From Apostichopus japonicus (lineage: Eukaryota; Echinodermata; Holothuroidea; Aspidochirotida; Stichopodidae), in the NCBI RefSeq assembly GCF_037975245.1, contig NC_092579.1:8276001-8340000 (forward strand): a stretch of 64,000 nt of DNA, in the 5' to 3' direction. Under the pieces are notes generated by a model. That model was given only the letters and a program-made list of their open reading frames with translations, made no database searches and was not told where the DNA came from. Shown one piece after another: positions 12,649 to 25,300 of the stretch. A program made the translations under genes and the position numbers. The first letter of the stretch is position 1, and each line of letters starts with the position of its first letter.

Positions 12649-13201
12649 GTTGTTAGCAAAACGGTAATTTGATACTTTCATCGACTTCCAAACTCAGAGG
12701 TCCTTATAGTATAAACACAACTCAAATGAATATTGTCTTATAATGACGTTTTACACACCGGTACAAAAATGATGCAGTGAACAAACTTCTCTACTTTTCT
12801 TACGTGTCTTTTTCTAGAGTGAATTCTGATTTGACGCCCTCTTTTTCGGATTAAGCTGAATGTGTTATTTACACACTATTCTCCATATCATTCCCCGTAT
12901 ATTCCTATAGACTATAGTACTGCCTTACACTGGTACTAACATTTCATTTAATTCAACTGGTGATCGTTTTCTAAGAAATTTTTTACAAGCATTATCCTGA
13001 ACGCATAATCCAACGTTGATATTCACTAGTAGTACATCCTATGTTACTATAAATTAACGAATAACAATATTTGGAAGTACGTTGTTACCAAAGTTCGTTC
13101 TCAAAAACTCATTAATTGTTGAATAAATTCACAATGATTGAACAATCCACCCTCCTCCCTCCCAAAAAATGGGGGCAAAGCAAAGTTAAAAATAATGTCA
13201 T

Positions 13202-13317
13202 TCCCCAGGGGAGGATCGAACTCCCGACCTTCGCATTTCTATATTCAGTGCGAGTCTTCATAACTCGTCATGTACTGTCTATAAGTACGACGCGCTAACC
13301 GACTGTGCTACTGGGGA
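13202..13317 (-). tRNA. tRNA-Ile(UAU) with intron, copy 4
   Basis: Same gene and intron as copies 2 and 3. The minus-strand flank has a TTTTT run, the best terminator of the array. Confidence 0.93.
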
Positions 13318-13861
13318 GTTGTTAGCAAAACGACAATGTGATATTTTCATCGACTTCTTAACTCAGAGGTCCTTACAGTATAAACACAACTCAAATGAAT
13401 ATTGTCTTATAATGACGGTTTTACACACCGGTACAAAAATGATGCAGTGAACAAACTTCTCTACTTTTCTGTGTGTTTACTTTTAGAGTTAATTCTGACC
13501 TGACGCCCTCTTTTTCGGATTAACCTGATTGAGTAATTCCATGACACTATTCTCCATTTCATGTCCCGTGTATTCCTATAGCACTGCATTCCACTGGTAC
13601 TAACCACTCCTTTAATTCAACTGGTGATCATTTTCTAAGAAATATTTTACAAGCAATATTCTGAACGTATAACCCAACGTTGATATTCACTAGTATAGTA
13701 CATCCTATGTTAATATAAATTAACGAATAACAATATTTGGAAGTTGTTACCAAAGTTCGTTCTCAAAAATTCATTAATAATTCAATAAATTCACAATGAT
13801 TGAACAATCCACCCTCCTCCCACCAAAACATGGGGAAAAGCAAAGTCAAACTTAATGTCAT

Positions 13862-13977
13862 TCCCCAGGGGAGGATCGAACTCCCGACCTTCGCATTTCT
13901 ATATTCAGTGCGAGTCTTTATAACTCGTCATGTACTGTCTATAAGTACGACGCGCTAACCGACTGTGCTACTGGGGA
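13862..13977 (-). tRNA. tRNA-Ile(UAU) with intron, copy 5
   Basis: Same gene; the intron base that differs between copies is different again here. The immediate flank has only TTT, and a TTTT lies slightly further on. Sequence upstream of this copy (above about 13985) is unrelated to the other spacers, so this is the edge of the array. Confidence 0.92.
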
Positions 13978-13995
13978 GTTGTATTTACGATAAAG

Positions 13996-16188
13996 ATTCA
14001 CGCTTATTGATCTTCGTTAAAAGGATTTTGTGATAGTTTAAAAACAAACTGGCAAGTGTTGGAATGTACAGATCACTTTAAAAGCAAATCATATTTTCAA
14101 TATGATTTAAGTCAAATAATGAAGTAAAAAACTTTTTTAAATATGTGATAAATGGTATCTTGGAGAATCGTCTTGTCAACAAAAAATCCATGTAAAATAA
14201 TGAAAGGAATCTTTGGAAACGAATGAATCAACGGATGAGAATAAAAAGGAATCGATACTGTTTTGATACAATTGGCCTCTAAAACCCAAACATTTGATCC
14301 CTAGTATTGTATTGTATAGGATGGATGTAAAAGCCCTAATGGTGACAATGCATCATTGCCACTTACCTTATGATGATAATGATGATGCCCAGCCCTACAG
14401 AATTCTCTACGGCAGGGAGGGGGGGGGGAGGTGAGAATGATTTGTAAGGCTACAAAGTCTGTCAGACCGAGGTAAGACTTTCCCTGAAACAAGGTCAGTC
14501 AGTAACGTTTTCAAGAAACAAAAGCTAGAGGTGGGGTGGGGGTGGGGAGGGAGGTGCGCGTCCATTAATGTTCAGTTTTTTAAATGTAATTACCAGATAT
14601 ATTGCAAGAGATGTTCTGATATTCGAGGATTATTAGCGAGGGGTGAGGGTGGGGAGGGAGGGGACTTGTATAAACCTTATACACAGAGATACGTTAGAAA
14701 ACGTAGGGAGTCATGTTTGGTAGTATATTTCGTCATAATATTGATATCTAATCAATATTAGGTCTGTAGTGGTTGATGACTCAGAGATACTCCTGCCTCC
14801 CACATATCGTAAGAGTCTGTCCGTTATGAGTCAGAAGTGGTGACACTGCTTCTACCTTGTAGTGACACTGCAATTTTACATATAGGCCTACGTGCAGAGT
14901 CAATTCTACCAGAAAAGGAAGCCTATTGTGTAAAACAACAATGTAATTGTTAACCTTATAACCAGGTAAGCGGATTGTTTTCACGTGCCATTGAGAACCT
15001 TGCAATACAATGTATAGTGTTTTCAAAAGTTGGATGTCTGAACCAGCCTAAAGCTACTCAAGTTAATCATTCATCCAAAGTGGTGTGCTGAAGTAATTTA
15101 TATCATATTAAATATTGCCTTGCTTTCAAGTAAACAGATGTATAGTAACTTTGTTTAAAGGTGTATATAATGGAAGTCAGGGGCTTCTACAATCAAGTTT
15201 ACAGCCTAGATCCTGATCAAACTTCGTCAATCAACACGCTTCTTCCGACCTTCTAAGTTCTCGCACATTGCACTTAATTTTTCAAATGTTTTAAATGGTC
15301 ATTCACTAAACATTTATGTTTCACATTGTGTTCATCGCCATCAATAATACTTACAGTTGCTTCACGAACCATTTTGTATGAATCTCGTCGCTCCATGTAT
15401 ATAAACAAAGTAGCAAAATACACCCCCAAAAATGTTTATTTCGAAGCTTTAAAGTACCTTTATCAACCCAATATACTGCATGGCTAATATGCCATTCGTG
15501 ATAGGCATGTGTGTCTGCAGGGAAGGGAGTGAGGGCGTGGAAGGGGTGCAATTGTCAGATGTTAATGGTAATAGGCCTAGAAAGTACTGTAATATATATA
15601 ATGTTTATTCCGGTTGCTTGGTTACAATGTATCTGCATGCTTGTCACATATTAGATTGCATTTGTTTACTTGCAAAGTGTTGCTAAATAACAAGTGCACT
15701 ATAGCTTACAGCGTAACGTTTGATGTACGAATATAATATATTAGTCAATAGAGTGTCGCGTATGAGACCTAGAAGCGTATATATCTATATATAAGAGGGA
15801 AGGAAAGAAAAATTTAGCGTTACGTTTCTTCTGGTAAGTATCACATTAACATAGGCCTAGATCAAAATATTAGCTAAGTTGATAACCAGAAAGTATCAGC
15901 GATAAACCTTTCAAGTTATCAATAGACTGTTATTAAACCATAAGGACTACTTCAGTTTATCAATCATGGGGAGGGGGTGGGGGTGACTTATAGAGGCGTG
16001 AGGGACAGCGTGCACGTTTTTAGGACATGTGTTTCCTCGAATTTGTGCAAACATTCCATGAAAATGACGTTTTTCATAATTGAAATGTATGTTTTGCAAG
16101 AGTCCTTCACATGCCCTCCGAAGTTCGTTCCTACTGTTTTAATCCTTTTCCGCCGCCCTGAACGGGACTTAGATTTTTTAAGTATTAG
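13996..16188. other. No gene recognised
   Basis: Unique-looking sequence with G-rich tracts near 14420, 14533-14560 and 14640-14665. The short ORFs resemble nothing known. Confidence 0.4.
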
Positions 16189-16248
16189 TATTAATGTACG
16201 AAGATTTATTAATGTACGAACATTAGTATTAATGTACGAACATTAATT
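16189..16248. repeat. Short tandem repeat of ATTAATGTACGAACATT-type units
   Basis: Three imperfect copies of ATTAATGTACGAACATTAGT and related forms stand head to tail. The unit itself is partly palindromic. Confidence 0.7.
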
Positions 16249-16504
16249 AAATTACATTTCTGCCTGCTGGGATGTAAGTTGACCATTTCGGAAATTAAAA
16301 AAAAAGATTGACAAATGTCAGTGAAGCAGATGGATGTGCTTACAAAATAAAAGTCTTCTAACAGACAGAATGGAAAAACAATTGGTTTTGATGCATGTTA
16401 TGTCACCAAAGAACGTCGGTACTTTTCAAATCAAATATCAACCTGTGACATTGGCCCACAGCACATATAGGACATCAAGATCTACGTTAATCTTGTTTTG
16501 TGTA

Positions 16505-16596
16505 AAAAAAGAGGGCCTGACATTTCGATCCTAGCAGGATCTCCTTCTGAAGAATATCCTGCTAAGATCGAAACTTCGGACCCTCTTTGTTTTACA
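16505..16596. mobile_element. Short hairpin (MITE-like) repeat
   Basis: The left arm GAGGGCCTGACATTTCGATC and the following CTAGCAGGAT pair with the right arm ATCCTGCTAAGATCGAAACT and CGGACCCTCTTT, leaving a loop of about 12 bases. The near-perfect palindrome with no coding capacity is typical of a small nonautonomous inverted-repeat element. Confidence 0.65.
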
Positions 16597-17339
16597 CATT
16601 CTGTTACAGGCTCTTTAGTGGACAAGCACTTTGCTAACAGTTTTGTTTTATTTTAATCTTGTTTCAGCAGTTTTATAGTCTTACGGTCTATATATTGTAA
16701 AGTCTTTAGTCTGTAGGTCCATAGATTCATGTTTATAAGTGTCTGCTTTATCCACTAGAAACCCATCGGTATGTACGGTATGGCAAACCGTAGAAATGTA
16801 AATCGACTTCAAATGTTGTTATCTCGAAAAACGCCGTAGGAATCGAAGGTATGTGTTTCACTTGGATGTGTAGAACATATATGCACCTCATCTTCTATCA
16901 GTTCAAACATAAACTTTAATAGTGGACTTTCCTATCAAACCTATCAATTTAATCCGAATTGAAATAACTTACAAGTTGATTCTTGTTTCTGTATTGAACT
17001 CCAAGTTTATACTCTACCTAATTGCAGCGCGGCAGGTTTCTGTGGAAAGAAACAAGAAGAAAAACCACGTGCAGACTTTGAAAATTGTTTGTTCAATAAT
17101 ATATGACGTCAATATTCAAATTTCATAATTACATCTGGGTAGCCGGGGACGTCGAGGTCCAGGACGGTACCGGTGCAAACCGGGTTCCCTGCTTGACTTT
17201 TATACATTGTCACATGAGTCTACTCGATAAGCTAGTCTATAGAATTGATCGAAATAAGACAATATCAAATATGGGGGTACCATTTATTCTGTACCACCTA
17301 TTTGATTAGTTTCTTCTAATAATTTCCTTCCATCTGTAG
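16597..17339. other. Upstream region of gene A
   Basis: Expected to hold the promoter and any leader exon of gene A. A perfect CRE-type palindrome TGACGTCA lies at 17104-17111. An acceptor (pyrimidine tract and CTGTAG) ends at 17339, implying an unidentified 5' leader exon upstream as in genes C and D. The AP-1/TATA promoter of C and D was not found here. Confidence 0.45.
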
Positions 17340-17360
17340 ACAAAGCACCAATCCTCAACC

Positions 17361-20300
17361 ATGAAGTCCTTCTTTTGTGTCATCTCTCTTGTTTTCATGT
17401 GCTATGTGGTACTGATTATGGAGACAGAAGCTGCTCCTCTGTCGCTCGGCGATCTCCGTGAACGTAAGTAATTATACTGGGAATTAAAGGATATTTCCGA
17501 TGGCAGGCAATGTGAGACTTTTTTTCATATATAGGAGGGTAAAATATTCTACCCTAATTCTTATATCTTGCTCCCAACTCCAGATATGTATTTTTGTTTC
17601 TTTCTAAATCATTAAACTCCTTGTTTTTCTTAGATAAACCCTCCTTTTACTCCAGGAGGTGGGAAAGTACTAGTTGGTATTTGATCATGTGATCATGTAA
17701 GATTCTTTTCAAAAGCATTATTTTCCTGTTAGAATTATGTAGCTAATTTATCCCTGAGAAGGGATCGATTTGGAATGTTGCTATAGTTGTTAAGGTTCTC
17801 CGCATTAAGAATGTCATCTTTTCTGTAAATCTTCATCAAGGATATTTTCTTCTTCATTGGATAAAATTATTACATTTTATACATTGTGAAGAATTGCCAT
17901 GATGACGTCACTAATTCTGCTGTTGCCAGATGCTTTCGTCATCACGTGGTTTTGTATATACTAAAGATGCAGAATGTCAATGAATTTTCTTACACCATGA
18001 ATTAAAGCCACATGAATACTCCTCTTATATCTGGACCAGGGGCGTCGGAGCCGGTACGGCAGGTCCGGCGAAAGCCGGACCAATATTCACGGCGCAAAAA
18101 AAAAAGAAGAAAAAAAGTAGGACTAAGAAAAAAAATGGCAAAAAATGATGCCATGGCAAATAATGATGACGGCAAGTAGGCTAAATGTGACTACTCTGGC
18201 ATGGCAGGGGTCTTGTTTTTTGGGAAGTGCCATTTCCTGCAATCTTGGAGGCATTTTTAATTTTTTTTTTCCATTACGCTACGCGCCAATCATGGTGGCG
18301 CGTAGCGTAGTTTGACCTAGCAAATGTCCCCCGATAATCATGATAGATGGCCACACTCTAATCTGCCGTACCAATCCCAAATAGCTTCCGACGCCCCTGT
18401 GGAATAGTACATGTTGACAAGTACGGCTGCTAGGAAGGAATTTGAGAGGTTACTAAATAACATCCATAGAGATGAAGGACACCCACTCCATTGTGCAATA
18501 AACTCTCTGTGCAATAAGACAAACTACAATTTGAGGAATGCTGCAATAACTCCCAGATTCAGGATTGAACCTTATAGGAATTCTTTTGTTTATAGGGCGT
18601 CCATGTTCATACAGCATGGTGCTCTAGAACCATTGTTGTGATTGTGTTTTTTTTCAGTGTTATGCCTAGTATTTTCTATTTTATTTCTTTATCATAATTT
18701 TATTTATTTTCCCATTTATAAATTTTTAATGATTTACACTGGAAATAAAGAATTGAATTGAAGTAGCGCTTGAAGAATTCAACTTTACAAGCGGCGTTTA
18801 ACTTTTGCAATATAAAAGATTTATATCTCAATAAAAAAGATATGTAGATAAAGTTCCAAGAGAATGTTGCTATGTGGCCGTAACGTTGGTCCATTAAAAA
18901 GAAGTGCAAACGGTCTGCATTACGGAACGGTAACTGTTTTGTCATTACGCTTTTCGCAGATAACATGTTAATATGTAACATTAATCTCTACAAAAGAATA
19001 ATCGATTCTAGATTTCAACAGTTCATACCTATATGGTCGAGTATATGAAAAGCGGGAGGTTTGTTGAAGATATAGTAACTTATTGGCAAAGTTCATGTTT
19101 GCATAATTTAAGAATTCTCCATCCAAAAAGATTTTTACGTCATTGTAATTTTTTTAATTTATGAATGAGTTTTAATTTTTTTTTTATCAGTCATGTAAGA
19201 TGCAAACAAAATGCACGCAATGTTTCGATGAATCAACACATTTTGCATTTTATTCCTAGAAGCATATTTTCATCTTTAATTTGGAACGATAAGTACAGAT
19301 AGACAAAGTGCCCTTTTTTACAGTATGCATTGCTTGAATTTCTTACAGCTGTAGGGCAAGGGTTACTGGTGGAAAATGAGCAGGTTGAGTTAAAACGACA
19401 GAGAAGAAGCTATGACGAGACAAATGATGACAGTGATGATGATAGTGAAGAAAGCAGCGATTATAGTGACGAAGAAAGTACTGATAGTGACGATGACGAT
19501 GTTAGTGAAGGAAGCGGCGATGATAGTGACGATGATGATTACAATGATGACGAAGATGACGAGACAAGTGACGACAATTATTATGATAGTGAAGAAAGCA
19601 TCGATGATAGTGACAAAGAAAGTACTGATAGTGACGATGACGATGTTAGTGAAGAAAGCGGCGATGATAGTGACGATGATGATTACAATGATGACGAAGA
19701 TGACGAGACAAGTGACGACAATTATTATGATAGTGAAGAAAGCATCGATGATAGTGACGAAGAAAGTACTTATAGTGACGATGATGATATTAGTGAAGGA
19801 AGCGGCGATGATAGTGACGATGATTACAATGATGACGAAGATGACGAAACAAATAATGACAGTGATGATGATAGTGAAGAAAGCAACGATGATAGTGACG
19901 GAGAAAGTACTGATAGTGGCGATGATGATGTAAGTGAAGGAAGCGGCGATGATATTGACGATGATGATTACAATGATGACGAAGATGACGAAAGAAGTGA
20001 TGACAGTGATGATGATAGTGAAGAAAGCAGCGATGATAGTGACAAAGAAAGTACTGATAGTGACGATGACGATGTTAGTGAAGGAAGCGGCGATGATAGT
20101 GACGATGATGATTACAATGATGACGAAGATGACGAGACAAGTGACGACAATGATTATGATAGTGAAAGCATCTATGATAGTGACGAAGAAAGTACTTATA
20201 GTGACGATGATGATATTAGTGAAGGAAGCGGCGATGATAGTGACGATGATGATTACAATGATGACGAAGATGACGAAACAAGTGACGACAATGATTATGA

Positions 20301-21558
20301 TAGTGAAAGCATCTATGATAGTGACGAAGAAAGTACTTATAGTGACGATGATGATGTTAGTGAAGGAAGCGGCGATATTGACGAAGAAAGTACTGATAAT
20401 GACGATGATGATGTTAGTGAAGGAAGCGGCAATGATAGTGACGATGATTACAATGATGACGAAGATGACGAAACAAATAATGACAGTGAGGATGATAGTG
20501 AAGAAAGCAACGATGATAGTGACGGAGAAAGTACTGATAGTGGCGATGATGATGTAAGTGAAGGAAGCGGCGATGATATTGACGATGATGATTACAATGA
20601 TGACGAAGATGACGAAACAAGTGATGACAGTGATGATGATAGTGAAGGAAGCGGCGATGATATTGACGAAGAAAGTACTGATAGTGACGATGATGATGTT
20701 AGTGGAGGAAGCGGCGATGATAGTGACAATGATGATTACAATGATGACGAAGATGACGAGACAAGTGACGACAATTATTATGATAGTGAAGAAAGCATCG
20801 ATGATAGTGACGAAGAAAGTACTTATAGTGACGATGATGATATTAGTGAAGGAAGCGGCGATGATAGTGACGATGATTACAATGATGACGAAGATGACGA
20901 AACAAATAATGACAGTGATGATGATAGTGAAGAAAGCAACGATGATAGTGACGGAGAAAGTACTGATAGTGGCGATGACGATGTAAGTGAAGGAAGCGGC
21001 GATGATAGTGACGATGATGATTACAATGATGACGAAGATGACGAAAGAAGTGATGACAGTGATGATGATAGTGAAGGAAGCGGCGATGATATTGACGAAG
21101 AAAGTACTGATAGTGACGATGATGATGTTAGTGGAGGAAGCGGCGATGATAGTGACAATGATGATTACAATGATGACGAAGATGACGAAACAAGTGATGA
21201 CAGTGATGATGATAGTGAAGAAAGCAGCGATGATATTGACGAAGAAAGTACTGATAGTGACGATGATGATGTTAGTGAAGGAAGCGGCGATGATATTGAC
21301 GATGATGATTACAATGATGACGAAGATGACGAAATAAGTGATGACAGTGGTGATGATAGTGAAGGAAGCGGCGACGATAGTGACGAAGAAAGTACTGTTA
21401 GTGACGATGATGATGTTAGTGGAGGAAGCGGCGATGATAGTGACGATAATGATTACAATGATGACGAAGATGACGAAACAAGTGATGACAGTGATGATGA
21501 TAGTGAAGGAAGCGGCGATGATAGTGACGAAGAAAGTACTGATAGTAGTGACATCTAA
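17361..21558 (+). CDS. Gene A: secreted acidic repeat protein, candidate proteoglycan core
   Basis: Two coding exons: 17361-17463 and 19349-21558, joined in phase 1 (donor C|GTAAGT, acceptor CTTACAG|CT); predicted 770 residues. Residues 1-24 form a signal peptide (MKSFFCVISLVFMCYVVLIM then ETEA), then APLSLGDLRE and a short pro-region to RQRR at 51-54, a furin-type site before S55. The rest is about 14 repeats of 47-48 residues (141-144 bp; marker YNDDEDDE), almost only D, E, S, G, T, N and Y, with no cysteine. About 18 G-S-G tripeptides stand in acidic context (mostly SEGSGDD), the known setting for xylosyltransferase, so glycosaminoglycan chains are plausible (inference). No known family was recognised; phosphophoryn-like or mineral-binding roles are alternatives. 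An acceptor 6 bases further on is also possible. The frame is intact across 2.2 kb, whereas the long ORFs in the other frames are by-products of the GAY/AGY codons. Confidence 0.82.
18037..18399. mobile_element. hAT-like MITE in the intron of gene A
   Basis: The ends are inverted repeats of CAGGGGCGTCGGA. An inner palindrome (about 18278-18315) reads ACGCTACGCGCCA on one side and TGGCGCGTAGCGTA on the other. A segment near 18219 (GGGAAGTGCCATTTCC, then GGAGGCATTTT) recurs in the element at 61871-62179, so the two are related. No clean 8-bp target duplication was found at this copy. No coding capacity. Confidence 0.65.
18411..18765 (+). mobile_element. 3' tail of a non-LTR (LINE) retrotransposon
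   Basis: A 76-codon ORF contains NYNLRNAAITPRFRIEPYRN and a following Y-x-A region, resembling the last part of CR1/L2-type reverse transcriptase ORFs. Non-coding sequence ending in AATAAAGAATTGAATTGAA follows, a typical short-repeat LINE tail. It is 5'-truncated, as most LINE copies are. It lies in the intron of gene A, in the same orientation. Confidence 0.5.
19490..21540 (+). repeat. 141-144-bp coding tandem repeat of gene A
   Basis: The marker TACAATGATGACGAAGATGA starts at 19540, 19684, 19825, 19969, 20113, 20254, 20449, 20593, 20737, 20878, 21022, 21166, 21310 and 21454. Spacing is 141 or 144 apart from one step of 195. All spacings are multiples of three. Confidence 0.95.
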
Positions 21559-21965
21559 AACGGGGCTGTCGCGTTTTAATTTGGATGAATTAAAACCCTC
21601 TGCTTCAGTTAATTAAATATGGTATTTCTTGTAACCATGTTTGCTATCCGGTTGTATTTTGATGTTCTCTTCCTTGAACGAAAAAAAAAAGAAGAACATG
21701 CACAGACGTAATCACCAAGCATGGCCTGCAGCTTAGAATTGGGTTTGAGGGAGGGTAAACAACAGTCCAGTGTTGTTCACGGTTTTATGTCCACACGTTA
21801 CTTGAAGAGAAATTTATTCTGGTGGTTCACAATTCGGAACGGTTTTTGTTATCTCAGTCGAAGCTGTGAAGCAAAGCATATAATGAAGCAGATTTGATAT
21901 ATTTGTACTACAGTTTCTTTGTGGAGAGCAACAGCATCATCACGGTATAATGTGCATCACACCTG
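21559..21965. other. 3' flank of gene A
   Basis: No canonical AATAAA was seen close to the stop, and the conserved ~150-bp block found behind genes B, C and D was not recognised here. The polyadenylation site of gene A is therefore unresolved. Confidence 0.4.
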
Positions 21966-22335
21966 GAGTAAGTCCGCACGGTAAAGTGTAAATCACACTT
22001 GCAGTAAGTCTACACCGTAAAGTGTACATCAACATTGTAGTAAGCCCGCATCGTAAAATGTACTTGACACTTGCAGTAAGTCCACACCGTAAAGTGTACA
22101 TCACCCTTGCAGTAAGTCCGCACGGTAAAGTGTACATGACACTTACAGTAAGTCCACATCGTAAAGTGTACATCACCCTTGTAGTAAGCCCGCATCGTAA
22201 AGTGTACATGGCACTTGCAGTAAGTCCACACCGTAAAGTGTACATGGCACTTGCAGTAAGTCCACACCGTAAAGTGTACATCACCCTTGCAGTAAGCCCG
22301 CATCGTAAAGTGTACACGCCACTTGTAGTAAGTCC
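21966..22335. repeat. 36-bp minisatellite, about 10 copies
   Basis: The unit contains GTAAGTCCACACCGTAAAGT followed by GTACATSRCACTTGCA-type sequence. Starts fall every 36 bases from 21968 to 22328. Within each unit AAGTG and CACTT can pair around the TACATG core. ORFs on both strands are by-products of the 12-codon period. Confidence 0.92.
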
Positions 22336-25300
22336 GTTCTTGTACTTCTTATTCTAGCATAGTTGCCTGTAGTTGTACTTATTCTGACGATATTGTAAAC
22401 TTAATTGTACTCAGGGCTTTTGTTGTTGGAAATCTAGTACACACACACTAATGCAGATGACGTACTCGTCCTTGTATACTTGTAATCAAACCAAGAACGA
22501 AAGTGTACCTCTGTTCGTATTCATGCTATTTGAATCGTACTACAAGTCTGTTGTATCTACACTATCATTGCAAATCAAAAACTAGGAACCACAACAATCC
22601 ACAGTTTTGGCACATTGGAGAGGGGAGGGGGGTGGGGAGGGGGAATTGAGCCTGACTACGGACGTTACTGCAGGGGTGAATACAAATATATCATGCGTTC
22701 TGCTGTATATAAATCTTTAGCGTAACTGAACACAACAAGCTGTTTTGAAATATATATATAGTAGTCTGTCTATCTTCGTGGTGATGGGGTCCAATGTTTT
22801 TATCAGCTCTTTTATCTCCTTTTTATAGCATCCATACATGTTCCCTTTTACTGTTTTGTTCAAAGTAGTATTCACACACGTACAGCAAACAGATTGCAAT
22901 TGCGCGTCTAACCAATTTTAAGCCTTCTTTGTTTTTTAGGTTCCTTTCCTGTATTAGGGTGCATGCATGCATGCATGTGTGTGTCCTTTATAGTGATTAT
23001 CACACAAGTATAATGGCATAAAGGTTTGTTTTTTTCACTGTGTTATATTTGTTGCATGGCAATGAGCCTTTCGGATTTTTTTTTCTAGAAATGGTGTTTT
23101 TGTTATATTACTGTCTTCTTTCCTTATTGAAGTAGTCACCACGCATATTCTAAGGCATGCCATTATGCATATAATAGAGCAACTATACTGTGATCCACTT
23201 GGTAGAAGACAGGAGGGTTTAGTCAGTCGAAATAGATTACATTTAATCAATCACATCTCGAGTTATAGGGACAGAGAGAAGCTATTGAGATTATGTTCTC
23301 AAGTAATAGAGTGGATGCGTTTCGTCTCCTCCATATAAGTTCTCAAAATGTCTGCTGAATATGTTCTCTCATCCTATCTTTACGACCGTACACTAAAAAC
23401 TCAACTCAATTGTCTGACCTCCAACTCCTCTCAGCTCAACGCTATAAATGCACAAGGCTCAGTACTTACTTAATTAATGTCTGCATGGTAGATAGCTGTT
23501 TCCGTCGTAAGGCGCTTCAGCGGTTCGGGGGCGAAAGCCCCTGGCCGGTAATAATAAAACCCCATGATTTGAGATCATAAAATTTGGGATTGTGTAAATA
23601 TGAACTTTGAGGGCCGGGTCGGAGAGAAACGTGGCTGCATGATGATTGGAAAGTAGCATGTTTTAAGTGAGGCGATGAGTGGTGGCTGGCTTCGAAGACT
23701 GGACTAGCGATGTGAGCGATGCAGGGACTCGGAGGAGACGCTTCATTGGCGGTGTGGCTTCTACGAACTAATGGAGTTCATCTGCTTGTTGCGGGCCCCA
23801 AATCATTTAAAAAGTTCCCTAGATACATTAGATTTTTTAAACTGGGAGGAGGCTTCGGCAGAGGGAGGGGCCCCTTGTTTAGGAACCTGGTGGCTGGAAG
23901 GCTTGTGAGTAAAACCCCATCGGAATTGTCCTCCTCTGGGGAACAACCCAGTCACCGTGAACTATATTTTTTTTAAATTAATTAGCTTAAGGGTACACCC
24001 CGGCAGGGTGGGTTTGTCAGTTCTGGGGCAACCTCCCATTATTTTTCCTAAGTAGTTTCCTTCACTCATTTAAAACTTCCAAATTTGTGTGCTGCTTGTC
24101 TTTCATTTCATTCGATATTTTAAATTGCTATTGATTGTCTGTATTTCCTAAAAAGGTCCAATTAACCTGCAGGAGCCGTGCCTTGCAAGGCTCGCACAGG
24201 AATTTCATTCTAACCATGACCATGTATCTGAATATTCCTTTCAATATAAGCACAACAAAGGACCTAACTTAAATATAAGGATACAAAATGTCGAGTCAGC
24301 ACAATAAACGAATGCAGTGATGTAGAGAAGTATTTTAAGCTACCACACCTCCTTCATACAGTATACATTCCAATTAAGAATACAGGCATATACATATACA
24401 ATACATTCCAATTCATGCATACAGTGATAGGTACCTCGTTGATTTGATCGATTGAACTGTTGTCTGGAACAAACAGATGTACCCTGTACTACTAACAATA
24501 AACAATTGTTTGCAACATGGCTGAAAAATCCAAAATTCTGCAAAATCATCGTTTCAATAAACAGTATGACAAGTTGGGTTAAGTTTGGGTTAAGGTTCAT
24601 TCGGAGTGTTTCTGTAAGAGTGGATGAGAGTGCGGTAACACTTCAAACGTTTAAGTTAATTACCCGACACTTGCACTTTATATCTAGAGGACAAACTTAA
24701 TGGTCCGCCGGAGGGGCGGAGCCAGAAATGACATATCCCTCCCCTCCCCAGGTTTGTGAAAACCTCAAAGGTGTCCCTTTCCATGAAACAGAAGGAACCG
24801 GCTTGGAAAATCTTTGTTTTCTTTTTGCAAAACAAGTGACCGTTTTTTTTTTATTAAAAATGTGCACCTTTGCTAAAAAGTAAAGAAACCTAACTGAAGC
24901 CTCCTGCTGTTCAAAAAGTCAGATAAATCGTAATTGAAAAGTTGTTTTCTTCTTGGGGGATACATTCCTATATTAGAATTTATGGAAATCGAATGCACAC
25001 ACGATCTAAAATGTTGGAAAAGGAGTTGGCAACTGTGTCCCACTGCCTCTCGAAGATTGTACCACGCTCTCTCGGACTTTCTTTCGCTGCCCCTAATGCT
25101 CACCCCAAGGGACCGGTTCACACTTTACATAGTATTTACCATTATTTCTCCAAAATTATGTGATGGAAAATCATGAGTAAACGTTGCTCTACAAATATGG
25201 TATTAGGTATTGTCGTGATAACAATAATTTATATTATTCATAGCATTAGCAGCAATTGATAGTTTGATGCGCCCTGTAATCCTAGCAGAAACAGTCAAGG

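Larger units (their letters stand above)
11119..13995. repeat. Tandem array of a ~660-bp unit, each with one tRNA-Ile gene
   Basis: Five tRNA genes recur at spacings of 648, 661, 669 and 660 bases. The spacer is shared too: blocks such as TTCATCGACTTC, ACACACCGGTACAAAAATGA and CTTCTCTACTTTTC recur between the copies at similar distances. Spacers differ by scattered substitutions and small indels, while the tRNA segments are nearly identical. This points to local duplication followed by selection on, or homogenisation of, the genes. Confidence 0.92.

Noticed and set aside
19412-21616. Met/Thr/Val-rich ORFs in another frame of gene A
   Set aside because: They are broken into several pieces and are the +1 reading of GATGAC-type codons; the acidic frame is unbroken and joins a signal-peptide exon.
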